In this document: positions 1 through 6,571 of the stretch, in pieces
Layout of the letters: every line of letters starts with the position of its first letter
Numbering within the stretch: position 1 is the first letter of the stretch
Origin: Plantibacter flavus
GTDB lineage: Bacteria > Actinomycetota > Actinomycetes > Actinomycetales > Microbacteriaceae
Direction: 5' to 3'
NCBI RefSeq assembly: GCF_002024505.1
Contig: NZ_CP019402.1
Span: 620,001-684,000, forward strand
Length of the DNA: 64,000 nucleotides
Notes under the pieces: model-generated
Database searches by the model: none
What the model was told of the DNA's origin: nothing
Seen by the model: the letters and a program-made list of their open reading frames with translations, nothing else
Program-made: the position numbers and the translations under genes

Positions 1-291
1 ACCGAACAGGCCGGGGTCGGCGAGCGGGTTGCGGGTCTGCCCCTGCATGACGGCACCGGCGATGCCGAGACAGACGCCGACGAGGACGCCGAGCACCGTG
101 CGCGGCACCCGCGACCCCCAGACGACGGCGCCGGTGTCCTGGGCGGGGTCGAACAGGGCGGTGAGGACGGCCACGGGACTGATGAGGTTGCTGCCGAGCA
201 TCAGGCTCGCGAGGGCGATGACGAGGAGCGCCACGGCCAGCGTGCCGACGGCGAGCGCGCGTCTCGATCGGAGGAGGGTCGCGCTGCGCAT
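1..291 (-). CDS. FecCD-family iron-siderophore ABC permease, N-terminal part
   Basis: This is the first 97 residues of an integral-membrane permease that runs off the left edge. It begins MRSATLLRSRR and has a first transmembrane helix at about residues 13-33. It then carries the family-typical segment SRVPRTVLGVLVG, followed by GAVMQGQTRNPLADPGLFG, which matches the FecCD/BtuC signature (MQG.TRNPLADP). Such proteins form the membrane channel of ferric-siderophore importers. The ATG has no Shine-Dalgarno; a TAGGCT -10 box (303..298 on this strand) lies 6 nt upstream, so the mRNA is probably leaderless. An iron-box-like palindrome covers that -10 box, so I infer iron repression. Partner genes lie outside the window. 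Confidence 0.85.
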   Translation of the reverse strand, partial: MRSATLLRSRRALAVGTLAVALLVIALASLMLGSNLISPVAVLTALFDPAQDTGAVVWGSRVPRTVLGVLVGVCLGIAGAVMQGQTRNPLADPGLFG

Positions 292-295
292 GGAG

Positions 296-314
296 TTAGC
301 CTAGCCTCACCTAT
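296..314. promoter_or_regulatory. DtxR/IdeR-type iron box
   Basis: The 19-bp sequence TTAGCCTAGCCTCACCTAT matches the DtxR/IdeR consensus TTAGGTTAGCCTAACCTAA at 15 of 19 positions. It overlaps the predicted -10 box and lies 5 bp upstream of the permease start codon, an ideal position for iron-dependent repression. The consensus comes from the known family; binding here is inferred. Confidence 0.7.
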
Positions 315-460
315 CCCGGTCGCGATGCACGCCCGTCATCCGGGGCGACGGAGGGGTGATCCATGGAACGGCGCAGGAGGTGTGCGGTTCACCCATGGGT
401 GAGGCCTCCACCGCCCGATACCGTTGACCGGTACGGAGTACAGCGATCAGGAGGACACGA

Positions 461-1735
461 ATGACCGAGCAGCCGTCGACCGGAGCCGACACCGAAGCGG
501 TCCTCGCCGCCACGGAACGACTCGCCGTCCCGCCCGGCTCGCTCGAGGGCGTCGTGGTCCTCGACCTCTCCCGTGTCCTCGCCGGCCCCTACGCCGCATC
601 GATGCTCGCCGACCTCGGCGCGACCGTCATCAAGATCGAGAACCCGAACGACCCCGACGTCTCCCGGGGCTTCCCGCCCTACCTGCGCGACGGCGACGAG
701 GAGTTCAGCGGCTACTACGGCCAGTACAACCGCGGCAAGTTCGGTCTGGCGCTCGACCTCGCGAGCGACGCCGGAAAGGAGGTGCTGCGCGACCTCGTCG
801 CGAGCGCCGACATCCTCGTCGAGAACTTCCGCCCGGGGACGATGGCGAAGCTCGACCTGCCGTACGAGGCGCTCGCCGCCATCAACCCCAAGCTCGTGTA
901 CACGGCGATCTCCGGCTACGGACAGACGGGTTCGCGCAGCCGCCGCCCGGCCTTCGACAACACGGCCCAGGCCGCCGGCGGACTCTGGTCCATGAACGGC
1001 TACGCGGACCAGCCGCCCGTGCGCGTCGGCGTCACCATCGGCGACCTCTCCGCGACGATGTTCGGCGTCATCGGCACCCTCGCCGCGCTGCGGCACGCCG
1101 AGCGCACCGGCGTGGGCCAGCTCGTCGACGTCGCCCAGGTCGACAGCATCATCGCGATGACCGAGACCGCCGTCGTCGACTACACCGTCGACGGGACCGT
1201 CGCCTCGCCGTCCGGCAACGAACACGCCTGGGTGCGGCCCTACGAGCTGTTCCCCTGCGCCGACGGTCAGGTGTTCTTCGGCGCGTACACCGACAAGCTC
1301 TGGAAGGCGAGCTGCGAGCTGTTCGGCACGCCCGAGGCGATCGCCGACCCCGAGATCGACACCATGCGCAAACGCTTCGACGAGGAGGTCTACGCCCGTC
1401 GCGTCAAGCCGCTCGTCATCTCCTGGTTCGCGGACCGCACCCGCGCCGAGCTCGAGGAACTGGCCGGCGACGTCGTCCCGCTCACCGCCGTGAAGACCAT
1501 CGGCGAGGTCGTCGACGACCCCGGGACGGCCGAACGCGACATGGTCGTCGAGACCGACTACGGCTCCTTCGGCACCCTCCGCTCCTTCGGCCAGCCGATC
1601 AAACTGAGCGCGACGCCCGCGACCACCGACCGCCCCGCGAACCACATGGGCGAGCACGCGGACGACGTGCTGACGGCGCTCGCCGGGTACGACGCCGACC
1701 GTATCGCCGCGTTGCGGTCCGACGGGGTGATCTGA
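461..1735 (+). CDS. CaiB/BaiF (family III) CoA-transferase
   Basis: A 424-residue CoA-transferase of the family that moves CoA between carboxylic acids without a ping-pong acetate step. The N-terminus has the family-typical GVVVLDLSRVLAGPYAASML at about residues 28-47 and ATVIKIENP. NRGKFGLALDL and ENFRPG follow. The expected catalytic aspartate is D195 in VGVTIGDLSATM. The length is normal. The start ATG has a strong AGGAGG 7 nt upstream. The stop is followed directly by GTG, coupling it to a 23-codon ORF and then to a MaoC/HTD2-type hydratase, so the pair probably activates and hydrates one dicarboxylic or branched acid. The substrate cannot be read from sequence. Confidence 0.88.
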   Translation: MTEQPSTGADTEAVLAATERLAVPPGSLEGVVVLDLSRVLAGPYAASMLADLGATVIKIENPNDPDVSRGFPPYLRDGDEEFSGYYGQYNRGKFGLALDLASDAGKEVLRDLVASADILVENFRPGTMAKLDLPYEALAAINPKLVYTAISGYGQTGSRSRRPAFDNTAQAAGGLWSMNGYADQPPVRVGVTIGDLSATMFGVIGTLAALRHAERTGVGQLVDVAQVDSIIAMTETAVVDYTVDGTVASPSGNEHAWVRPYELFPCADGQVFFGAYTDKLWKASCELFGTPEAIADPEIDTMRKRFDEEVYARRVKPLVISWFADRTRAELEELAGDVVPLTAVKTIGEVVDDPGTAERDMVVETDYGSFGTLRSFGQPIKLSATPATTDRPANHMGEHADDVLTALAGYDADRIAALRSDGVI

Positions 1736-1837
1736 GTGGGAGTCGTGGATCGGACGGAACAGCCTGCCGACCGTATCGCCGCGTTGCGGTCCGACGGGGT
1801 GATCTGAGTGGGGCTCGTCGAGCGGACAGAGCAGCTC
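1694..1837 (+). repeat. 72-bp tandem duplication of a gene junction
   Basis: Bases 1694-1740 recur perfectly at 1766-1812 (47 of 47). The next 25 bases of each unit (1741-1765 and 1813-1837) match at only 17 positions. The unit spans the last 13 codons of the CoA-transferase, its stop codon, the Shine-Dalgarno-like GGGGTGAT and the first nine codons of the hydratase. The period is exactly 24 codons, so the coupled stop-GTG arrangement is kept in both copies. Confidence 0.95.
1736..1807 (+). CDS. 23-residue relay mini-ORF created by the junction duplication
   Basis: GTG at 1736 opens an ORF whose first nine residues, MGVVDRTEQ, resemble the start of the hydratase (MGLVERTEQ). Its last 13, ADRIAALRSDGVI, equal the C-terminus of the CoA-transferase. 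Its TGA is followed at once by the hydratase GTG. It therefore probably relays ribosomes from gene to gene. Whether the peptide itself matters is unknown; it may simply be tolerated duplication debris. Confidence 0.5.
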   Translation: MGVVDRTEQPADRIAALRSDGVI

Positions 1838-2647
1838 GATCTCCGTCCCGCCTCCTGGTATCGCAGCACCTTCGCGACCGCGGCACCGGAACCGGTGCTC
1901 GGCGAGGAGCTCCCCGCCGGCTGGGAGGGCGTCCACTTCCCGTTCGAGACGTCGTTCGCGCAGCTCCGCGAGGACGGCTCACCCGCGGAGGACGGCGTGC
2001 TGCCGATCATCGACCTGCCGCGCCGCATGTACGCGGGGGAGGACACCGAGTTCTTGGCGCCCCTCCGCTACGGCGACATGGTGACGCAGCGTACGAGCCT
2101 CGGTTCGCTCGTCGAGAAGCAGGGGCGGGCCGGCCGCCTGGTCTTCGCCGACCTCGTGCGTGAGTACCTCGTCGACGGCGAGGTCACCGTCCGCAGCACC
2201 TGGCACGACGTGTTCCTCGAGGCGCAGCCCGCGGTGCCCTCCCCGCGGACGGCGGCGCCCGAGGTGGCCGCCGAGGACGTCGATCCCGATGTCGGAGCCG
2301 ACTGGACCGTGACCCGGTCGCTCGACTCCCGCCAGCTGTTCCGTTTCTCGGCCGTGACGGGCAACACGCACCGCATCCATTACGACCGACAGTGGGCGCG
2401 TGAGGTCGAGGGGCTCGACGACCTCCTCGTGCACGGTCCGCTCACCCGCATCCTGGTGCTCGACGCCCTCACGGCGAACGCCGGTGGTCGTCGGCTCGCG
2501 TCGGTCCGCTTCCGCGCGGAGGCACCGGTGCTCGTCGACACGGCGTTCCGCATCGCGGGGACGGACGGCCCGGAGGGCACCTCGGTCGTCGTGCGTGCCG
2601 CCGACGGCACGGTCCTGGCCTCCGCCGACGCCACCTGGCGCCCCTGA
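1808..2647 (+). CDS. MaoC/HTD2-like hydratase-dehydratase (mesaconyl-CoA hydratase family)
   Basis: This 279-residue protein has the two-hotdog organisation of the HTD2 / FAS1-like dehydratase family, which adds water to enoyl-CoAs. A degenerate N-terminal hotdog covers about residues 1-145. The C-terminal hotdog, about 160-279, contains SAVTGNTHRIHYDRQWAREVEGLDDLLVHGPL, and TGNTHRIHYD (H188, H191, D193) is the conserved active-site stretch. The GTG start follows the duplicated SD-like GGGGTGAT and abuts the mini-ORF stop. Pairing with a family III CoA-transferase suggests catabolism of an unsaturated dicarboxylate such as mesaconate or itaconate, but that is inference. Confidence 0.8.
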   Translation: MGLVERTEQLDLRPASWYRSTFATAAPEPVLGEELPAGWEGVHFPFETSFAQLREDGSPAEDGVLPIIDLPRRMYAGEDTEFLAPLRYGDMVTQRTSLGSLVEKQGRAGRLVFADLVREYLVDGEVTVRSTWHDVFLEAQPAVPSPRTAAPEVAAEDVDPDVGADWTVTRSLDSRQLFRFSAVTGNTHRIHYDRQWAREVEGLDDLLVHGPLTRILVLDALTANAGGRRLASVRFRAEAPVLVDTAFRIAGTDGPEGTSVVVRAADGTVLASADATWRP

Positions 2648-2686
2648 CCAACGGGGTGCGTGCCTCCGGCAGCTGAGCCCTCCATC

Positions 2687-2745
2687 GGTCACTGAGCTTG
2701 TCGAAGTGCTCACGGGCGACGACGCCCTTCGACAGGCTCAGGGGC
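2687..2745. repeat. Palindromic intergenic repeat, family 1 (CTGAGC-TGTCGAAG)
   Basis: GGTCACTGAGCTTGTCGAAG and, inverted 12 nt later, CCCTTCGACAGGCTCAGG form an imperfect hairpin between two convergent genes. The same unit recurs at 20512, 20622, 22028 and 37362. It probably works as a bidirectional terminator or REP-like element. Confidence 0.8.
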
Positions 2746-2784
2746 CGGGGTCGGGTGCTGAGAGGTCGGGCCGCGCCGCGCCGC

Positions 2785-3729
2785 CTACGCGTCGATCACG
2801 AGCGTCGGCGTCAGCGACCTCGACACACACGGGTACATGATCATCGACGCGTCGTCGGTCGTCAGGGAGTCGCGATGCTCCGGCGTCCCGTCCACCACCT
2901 GCACGGCGCAGGAGCCGCAGACGCCCCGCATGCACGACCCGGCGACACCGACCCGCGCGGCCTGCATCGCCTGCAGCATCGTCTGCCCGGCGGGAACCTC
3001 GACGGTCCGCTCCGACCTCGCGCACTCGACGGTGAACGCCGTGTTCGGCAGGTAGGCGCGGGGCTTCGGCTCGAACCGCTCGAGGTGCAACCGGCAGCCC
3101 TCGGGCAGCGTCTCGGCCAGGTTCGTGAGGGTGTCGGTGAACCCGCGTGGCCCGCAGGCCGACACGTCGGTGCCCGGCTCGAGGCCCGCGAGGAGGCCGG
3201 CCAAGTCGAGACGGCCGCTCTCCGCGCTGACATGGATCCGCACGTGGTCGCCCAGAGCCTCGAGCTCCGGCGCGAACGCGACGTCCTCCCGGGTACGCAC
3301 CGCGTAGACGAGGGTCCAATCGGCGTCGCCCGCGGCCAACCGACGCGCCATCGAGAGCAGCGGCGTGATCCCGATGCCGGCCGCGAGGAGCAGGTGCCGC
3401 TTCGCGTCCGAGAGTGGGAACAGGTTCCTTGGTGGCCGGATGAACACCTTCCGACCGACCTTGAGGAAGTTGTGGATGTAGTGCGAGGCACCCCGCGAGT
3501 GCTCCTCCCGCAGGACGGCGATCCGGTACCGGAACTCGTCCGCAGGATCACCGCAGAGCGAGTACTGCCGTTCGTGGCGGGTGATGAGCTGCAGGTCGAT
3601 GTGCGCTCCGGGGTCCCACGGCGGGAGTCGGCGGCCCTCCGGATCGGCGAGCACGACGCTGACGATCGTCGGTGTCTCGCGCACGATCTCCTGGACGATG
3701 AGCGGGGTCATGCCCGCGCGATTGCGCAT
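2785..3729 (-). CDS. PDR/VanB-type oxidoreductase (FMN/NADH reductase with 2Fe-2S domain)
   Basis: A 314-residue phthalate-dioxygenase-reductase-type protein that passes electrons from NAD(P)H through flavin to a [2Fe-2S] centre. The flavin-binding barrel includes RQYSLCGDP, the NAD-binding part includes AGIGITPLLSMA, and the C-terminal plant-type ferredoxin domain has ligands C266, C271, C274 and C301 (CMRGVCGSC ... YPCVS). The start ATG at 3729 has GAGGG about 8 nt upstream; MTPLIVQEIV six codons later is an alternative. It lies downstream of a PPOX flavoprotein, linked by two tiny overlapping ORFs. The acceptor oxygenase is not in the window. Confidence 0.88.
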   Translation of the reverse strand: MRNRAGMTPLIVQEIVRETPTIVSVVLADPEGRRLPPWDPGAHIDLQLITRHERQYSLCGDPADEFRYRIAVLREEHSRGASHYIHNFLKVGRKVFIRPPRNLFPLSDAKRHLLLAAGIGITPLLSMARRLAAGDADWTLVYAVRTREDVAFAPELEALGDHVRIHVSAESGRLDLAGLLAGLEPGTDVSACGPRGFTDTLTNLAETLPEGCRLHLERFEPKPRAYLPNTAFTVECARSERTVEVPAGQTMLQAMQAARVGVAGSCMRGVCGSCAVQVVDGTPEHRDSLTTDDASMIMYPCVSRSLTPTLVIDA

Positions 3730-3803
3730 CAGAAATCCCTCGTGTCGATGGCATCGCCGATCTGGAGATCAGGACCGGTCATGCCCGCGCGATTGCGCAT
3801 CAG
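3706..3803 (-). repeat. 71-bp-period duplication at the reductase start
   Basis: Bases 3706-3732 recur exactly at 3777-3803 (27 of 27). Each copy carries a GAGGG Shine-Dalgarno, the TGATG overlap and the first eight codons (MRNRAGMT). Between the copies lies a sequence resembling the 3' end of the PPOX gene (GDAID motif). The layout mirrors the duplication at 1694. Confidence 0.92.
3729..3800 (-). CDS. 23-residue relay mini-ORF upstream of the reductase
   Basis: It starts with the duplicated reductase N-terminus (MRNRAGMTG) and ends LQIGDAIDTRDF, which recalls the PPOX protein's own VGDAIDEA near its C-terminus. Its TGA overlaps the reductase ATG (TGATG), and GAGGGG precedes its ATG. It is 72 nt long, the same as the mini-ORF at 1736. 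A coding role is unproven. Confidence 0.45.
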   Translation of the reverse strand: MRNRAGMTGPDLQIGDAIDTRDF

Positions 3804-3826
3804 TAGCCCCTCTTGCTTCCAGCCAT
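3800..3826 (-). CDS. 8-residue overlapping ORF
   Basis: Its ATG overlaps the PPOX stop (TGATG). It encodes MAGSKRGY and its TGA overlaps the next ATG. It is too short for a function on its own; it forms part of a chain of stop-start overlaps that could carry ribosomes from the PPOX gene to the reductase. Confidence 0.3.
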   Translation of the reverse strand: MAGSKRGY

Positions 3827-4452
3827 CAATACAGACTCTGGTTCCCGACGGCGACCGCCTCGTCGATGGCGTCGCCGACCTCGGTGCTCAGGCCCGACAT
3901 GCTCGCCCAGATCCGGCCCGCACTCGGCACCTCGGCCGCGAGCTCCTGCATCTCGGCGTCCCACAGCCCGCCGCGGAGGAGTGCCCGCCCGCAGTGCAGG
4001 TAGACCTCCTCGGTGCGCACGACGATCGCGAGCTGCGGCGTCACGTGGTCCTGTTCGAGCATCGCCATGAGTGCCGGGTCGTCGGTGACGGTGGCCGTGC
4101 CGTTGATCCGGAGGGTCTCGCTCATGCCGGGGACGAAGCACAGCATGCCGATGTGGCCGTTCTGGACGATGTTCTGCAGGGAGTCGGCGAGCCGGTTGCC
4201 GAGGCGCTCCGGGATCACGAGCGTGCGGGTGTCGAGCGCCCGGACGAACCCCGGGTAGTCCCCGCGCGGGGAGTTGTCGCACCGGCCGTCGACGTCGGAC
4301 GTCGCGATGGTGCAGAACGGCGAGTGGGCGAGGAAGGCGAGGCAGTTCTCGTCGAGCTCGTCCATGATCTTGGCCGTCGCCGCGGGATCCGGTTCGCCGA
4401 GGGAGCGACGGATGGTGTCGACGTCGATCGACGCGAACGCGCTGGCCTGCAT
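3826..4452 (-). CDS. MSMEG_1061-type FMN-dependent PPOX flavoprotein
   Basis: A 208-residue split-barrel protein of the pyridoxamine 5'-phosphate oxidase fold. The core reads LAFLAHSPFCTIATSDVDGRCDNSPRGDYPGFV, then LVIPERLGNRLADSLQNI and GMLCFVPGMSETLRINGTA, which is the MSMEG_1061 subfamily pattern. The start at 4452 (MQASAFASID) is chosen because AAGGGG lies just upstream; longer in-frame extensions lack this. The physiological substrate is unknown. Its gene runs into the PDR/VanB reductase through overlapping mini-ORFs, so the two probably act together. Confidence 0.85.
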   Translation of the reverse strand: MQASAFASIDVDTIRRSLGEPDPAATAKIMDELDENCLAFLAHSPFCTIATSDVDGRCDNSPRGDYPGFVRALDTRTLVIPERLGNRLADSLQNIVQNGHIGMLCFVPGMSETLRINGTATVTDDPALMAMLEQDHVTPQLAIVVRTEEVYLHCGRALLRGGLWDAEMQELAAEVPSAGRIWASMSGLSTEVGDAIDEAVAVGNQSLY

Positions 4453-4577
4453 GGCGGACCCCTTCTCTGTCCCTCCGACCCTACGGTCGTCCCTCGCACG
4501 CCTCAATGGGCTGTCGGCACACGGTTCGCGGGTGTCCTGTGTCACCGACCCAGCCGCAGCCATCATCCCGCCCCGGT

Positions 4578-5135
4578 TCATCGGCCGAAGGAGCGGCGGA
4601 ACATCGCCTTCGCGCGCGCCGCGGTGTCGGCTCGATGGGAATCTGGGATGCGGGTGAGGGTCGCTCCCACCATCGAGATCGCCATGAGGATGTCGTCGGG
4701 CTCGACGTGGTCGGCGATGCGGTGTGCAGCCAGTTCCTTCGCATGCAGGGCGTGCGCGAGGCTGTCGAGGCGAGTGCCGAGCGCGATCACGCGGGGGTCG
4801 TCGCCCTCGCCGAGGATCGCCTCGACGAAGGGCGAGGTGACGAGGGCCTGGTCGATCACGACGTCGAGCAGGGTGTCGAGGGTCGCATCCGTTCGCCCGG
4901 CGTGCTCCTCCAGCTCGCCGACGTTCTCGTCGAGCACCGCGAGGGCGAGGGAGATCCGGTCGGGGAAGTGCCGGTACAGGCTGCCCTGTCCGACGCCCGC
5001 CCGCTTCGCGACCGCGCTGAGGGGAGCGCTGAAGCCGTCAGCGGCGAACACCTGACGCGCTGCGGCGACGAGCGCTCGGCGGTTCTCGGGTCCCGCGCTC
5101 GGGCCTCGGTTCGGCTTCGGGGGCGTGGACGACAT
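4578..5135 (-). CDS. TetR-family regulator
   Basis: A 185-residue repressor. The N-terminal helix-turn-helix covers about residues 18-62 (RRALVAAARQVFAADGFSAPLSAVAKRAGVGQGSLYRHFPDR), and a ligand-binding helical domain follows. MSSTPPKPNR is taken as the start because a TACGCT -10 box lies 6 nt upstream (leaderless). It is divergent from an SDR gene, with a perfect 10-4-10 palindrome between them, so it very likely represses the SDR gene. The PPOX/reductase pair downstream points the same way and could be co-transcribed. The inducer is unknown. Confidence 0.87.
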   Translation of the reverse strand: MSSTPPKPNRGPSAGPENRRALVAAARQVFAADGFSAPLSAVAKRAGVGQGSLYRHFPDRISLALAVLDENVGELEEHAGRTDATLDTLLDVVIDQALVTSPFVEAILGEGDDPRVIALGTRLDSLAHALHAKELAAHRIADHVEPDDILMAISMVGATLTRIPDSHRADTAARAKAMFRRSFGR

Positions 5136-5226
5136 CCCGGTAGCGTAACGCCGCGCGGCCGCTCCGGAGCACCCGACTGGGAGCCCGCCGTGAGGGCTGG
5201 TGGGCATGACCCGGACGGCGTAACGT

Positions 5227-5250
5227 ATACCGGACAATGATGTCCGGTAT
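5227..5250. promoter_or_regulatory. TetR operator palindrome
   Basis: ATACCGGACA and TGTCCGGTAT are perfectly inverted around 4 nt (ATGA). The site lies 59 bp upstream of the SDR start and 92 bp upstream of the TetR start. The 10-4-10 geometry is typical of TetR-family operators. Confidence 0.8.
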
Positions 5251-5308
5251 GGATCGAGGCCCACACGGTCCCGCCGCTCATCGCCCTCCCGAGAACGAAG
5301 GAACCCCC

Positions 5309-6313
5309 ATGAGCGCCCTCACCGCCAACACCCCGATCGCCGCGTGGCTCGCCGACCCCACCGGTGGACCGCTCATCCGCGGCCTCCTCACCCAGCTGGG
5401 CACCGAGGAATCGCAGCTCGCCCCGATCTCGGGCCTCCCACTTCAGCAGCTCGTCGCCCTGAGTCAGGGGAAGCTGCCCCAATCGCTCATCGACGACCTC
5501 GTGCTCGCCGCGAACGACGGCGTCGTACCCGTCGACGACGCGCCCCAGGGGTGGCAGGAGCGCATCACCGTGGGTCGGTTCGCCGGGAAGACCGTGATCG
5601 TCACCGGGGCCGCTTCCGGTATCGGCCGTGCCACGGCATCCCGCGTCGCGCGTGAGGGCGGCCGGGTCGTGGCCGTGGACCTCTTCGAGGACAAGCTCGC
5701 CGACCTCGCTTCGAGCCTGCCGGACGCCGACCTCGTCACGGTCGCCGGCGACATCACGAAACAGGACGACATCGACGCGATCGTGGCTGCGGCGGGGGAG
5801 CGGATCGACGCGCTCGCCAACGTCGCCGGTATCAACGACGACTTCTCCCCGCTCCACGAGACCTCCGACGCGACCTGGGAGCGGGTGATGGGCGTGAACG
5901 TCACCGGTGCGTTCAAGCTGACCCGCGCCGTCCTACCGTCGATGGTCGCGGCCGGATCCGGCTCGGTCGTCAACATCGCGTCCGAGGCCGGGCTGCGCGG
6001 CAACGCCTCGGGGAACGCCTACACGACCTCGAAGCACGCGGTCGTCGGCATGACCAAGAGCGCCGCCTTCATGTACGGACCGCACGGCGTCCGGGTCAAC
6101 GCCGTCGCTCCGGGCGGTGTCGCCACAGGGATCCCCTTCCCGCCGAACGTCTCCGAAGCGGGTTCGGCGCGGCTCGGACCGTTCCAGGCGGCGATCCCGA
6201 CGATCGCGACCGCGGAGCAGCTCGCCGCGTCCATCACCTTCCTGCTGAGCGATGACGGCGTGAACGTCAACGGCGTCATCCTGCCGTCCGACGGTGGATG
6301 GTCGGTGCAGTAG
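5309..6313 (+). CDS. SDR-family oxidoreductase with an 85-residue N-terminal extension
   Basis: This 334-residue protein ends in a classical short-chain dehydrogenase. The NAD(P) motif TGAASGIG starts at T99, NVAG lies at the NNAG position, the catalytic serine is in NIASEAG, and Y238 and K242 form YTTSK. C-terminal to these comes VNAVAPGGV. The first 85 residues are not part of the SDR fold: predicted-helical sequence such as PIAAWLADPTGGPLIRGLLTQLG and ISGLPLQQLVALSQGKLP, whose family I do not recognise. The ATG at 5309 has GAAGGA upstream. Expression is probably controlled by the divergent TetR through the palindrome at 5227. Substrate unknown. Confidence 0.87.
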   Translation: MSALTANTPIAAWLADPTGGPLIRGLLTQLGTEESQLAPISGLPLQQLVALSQGKLPQSLIDDLVLAANDGVVPVDDAPQGWQERITVGRFAGKTVIVTGAASGIGRATASRVAREGGRVVAVDLFEDKLADLASSLPDADLVTVAGDITKQDDIDAIVAAAGERIDALANVAGINDDFSPLHETSDATWERVMGVNVTGAFKLTRAVLPSMVAAGSGSVVNIASEAGLRGNASGNAYTTSKHAVVGMTKSAAFMYGPHGVRVNAVAPGGVATGIPFPPNVSEAGSARLGPFQAAIPTIATAEQLAASITFLLSDDGVNVNGVILPSDGGWSVQ

Positions 6314-6499
6314 CAGCCGTTGCACAGAACTTCAGCAATCGGTAAGAACCGCGATTATTAACGGTCGTTCAGGGCGGGATGAACGTATTTCTGCTGCGAA
6401 TCTTGAATCACACGGGCCCGCTCTGCGTCGCCCGTCCCCTGCGAACGCTCTGAACGAGTACGGCCGGAACGATCGTTCGCACTGCGGTGACACCGCTCA

Positions 6500-6536
6500 C
6501 AGGGCCCCACCGATCTTGGCGGAAGGTGGGGCCCTG
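6500..6536. terminator. Convergent terminator hairpin
   Basis: CAGGGCCCCACC pairs perfectly with GGTGGGGCCCTG across a 13-nt loop, between the converging SDR and ROK genes. There is no long T tract. The 186 bases before it (6314-6499) show no gene and are relatively AT-rich. Confidence 0.8.
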
Positions 6537-6571
6537 CGCCGTGTCCGGCCTGCGATGGGCGGCGCGCGGAC

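Noticed and set aside
389..1936. 515-codon open frame on the minus strand across the CoA-transferase gene
   Set aside because: It is a high-GC shadow: the composition is Gly/Val/Asp/Arg-rich with no domain, and it lies antisense to a clearly conserved enzyme.
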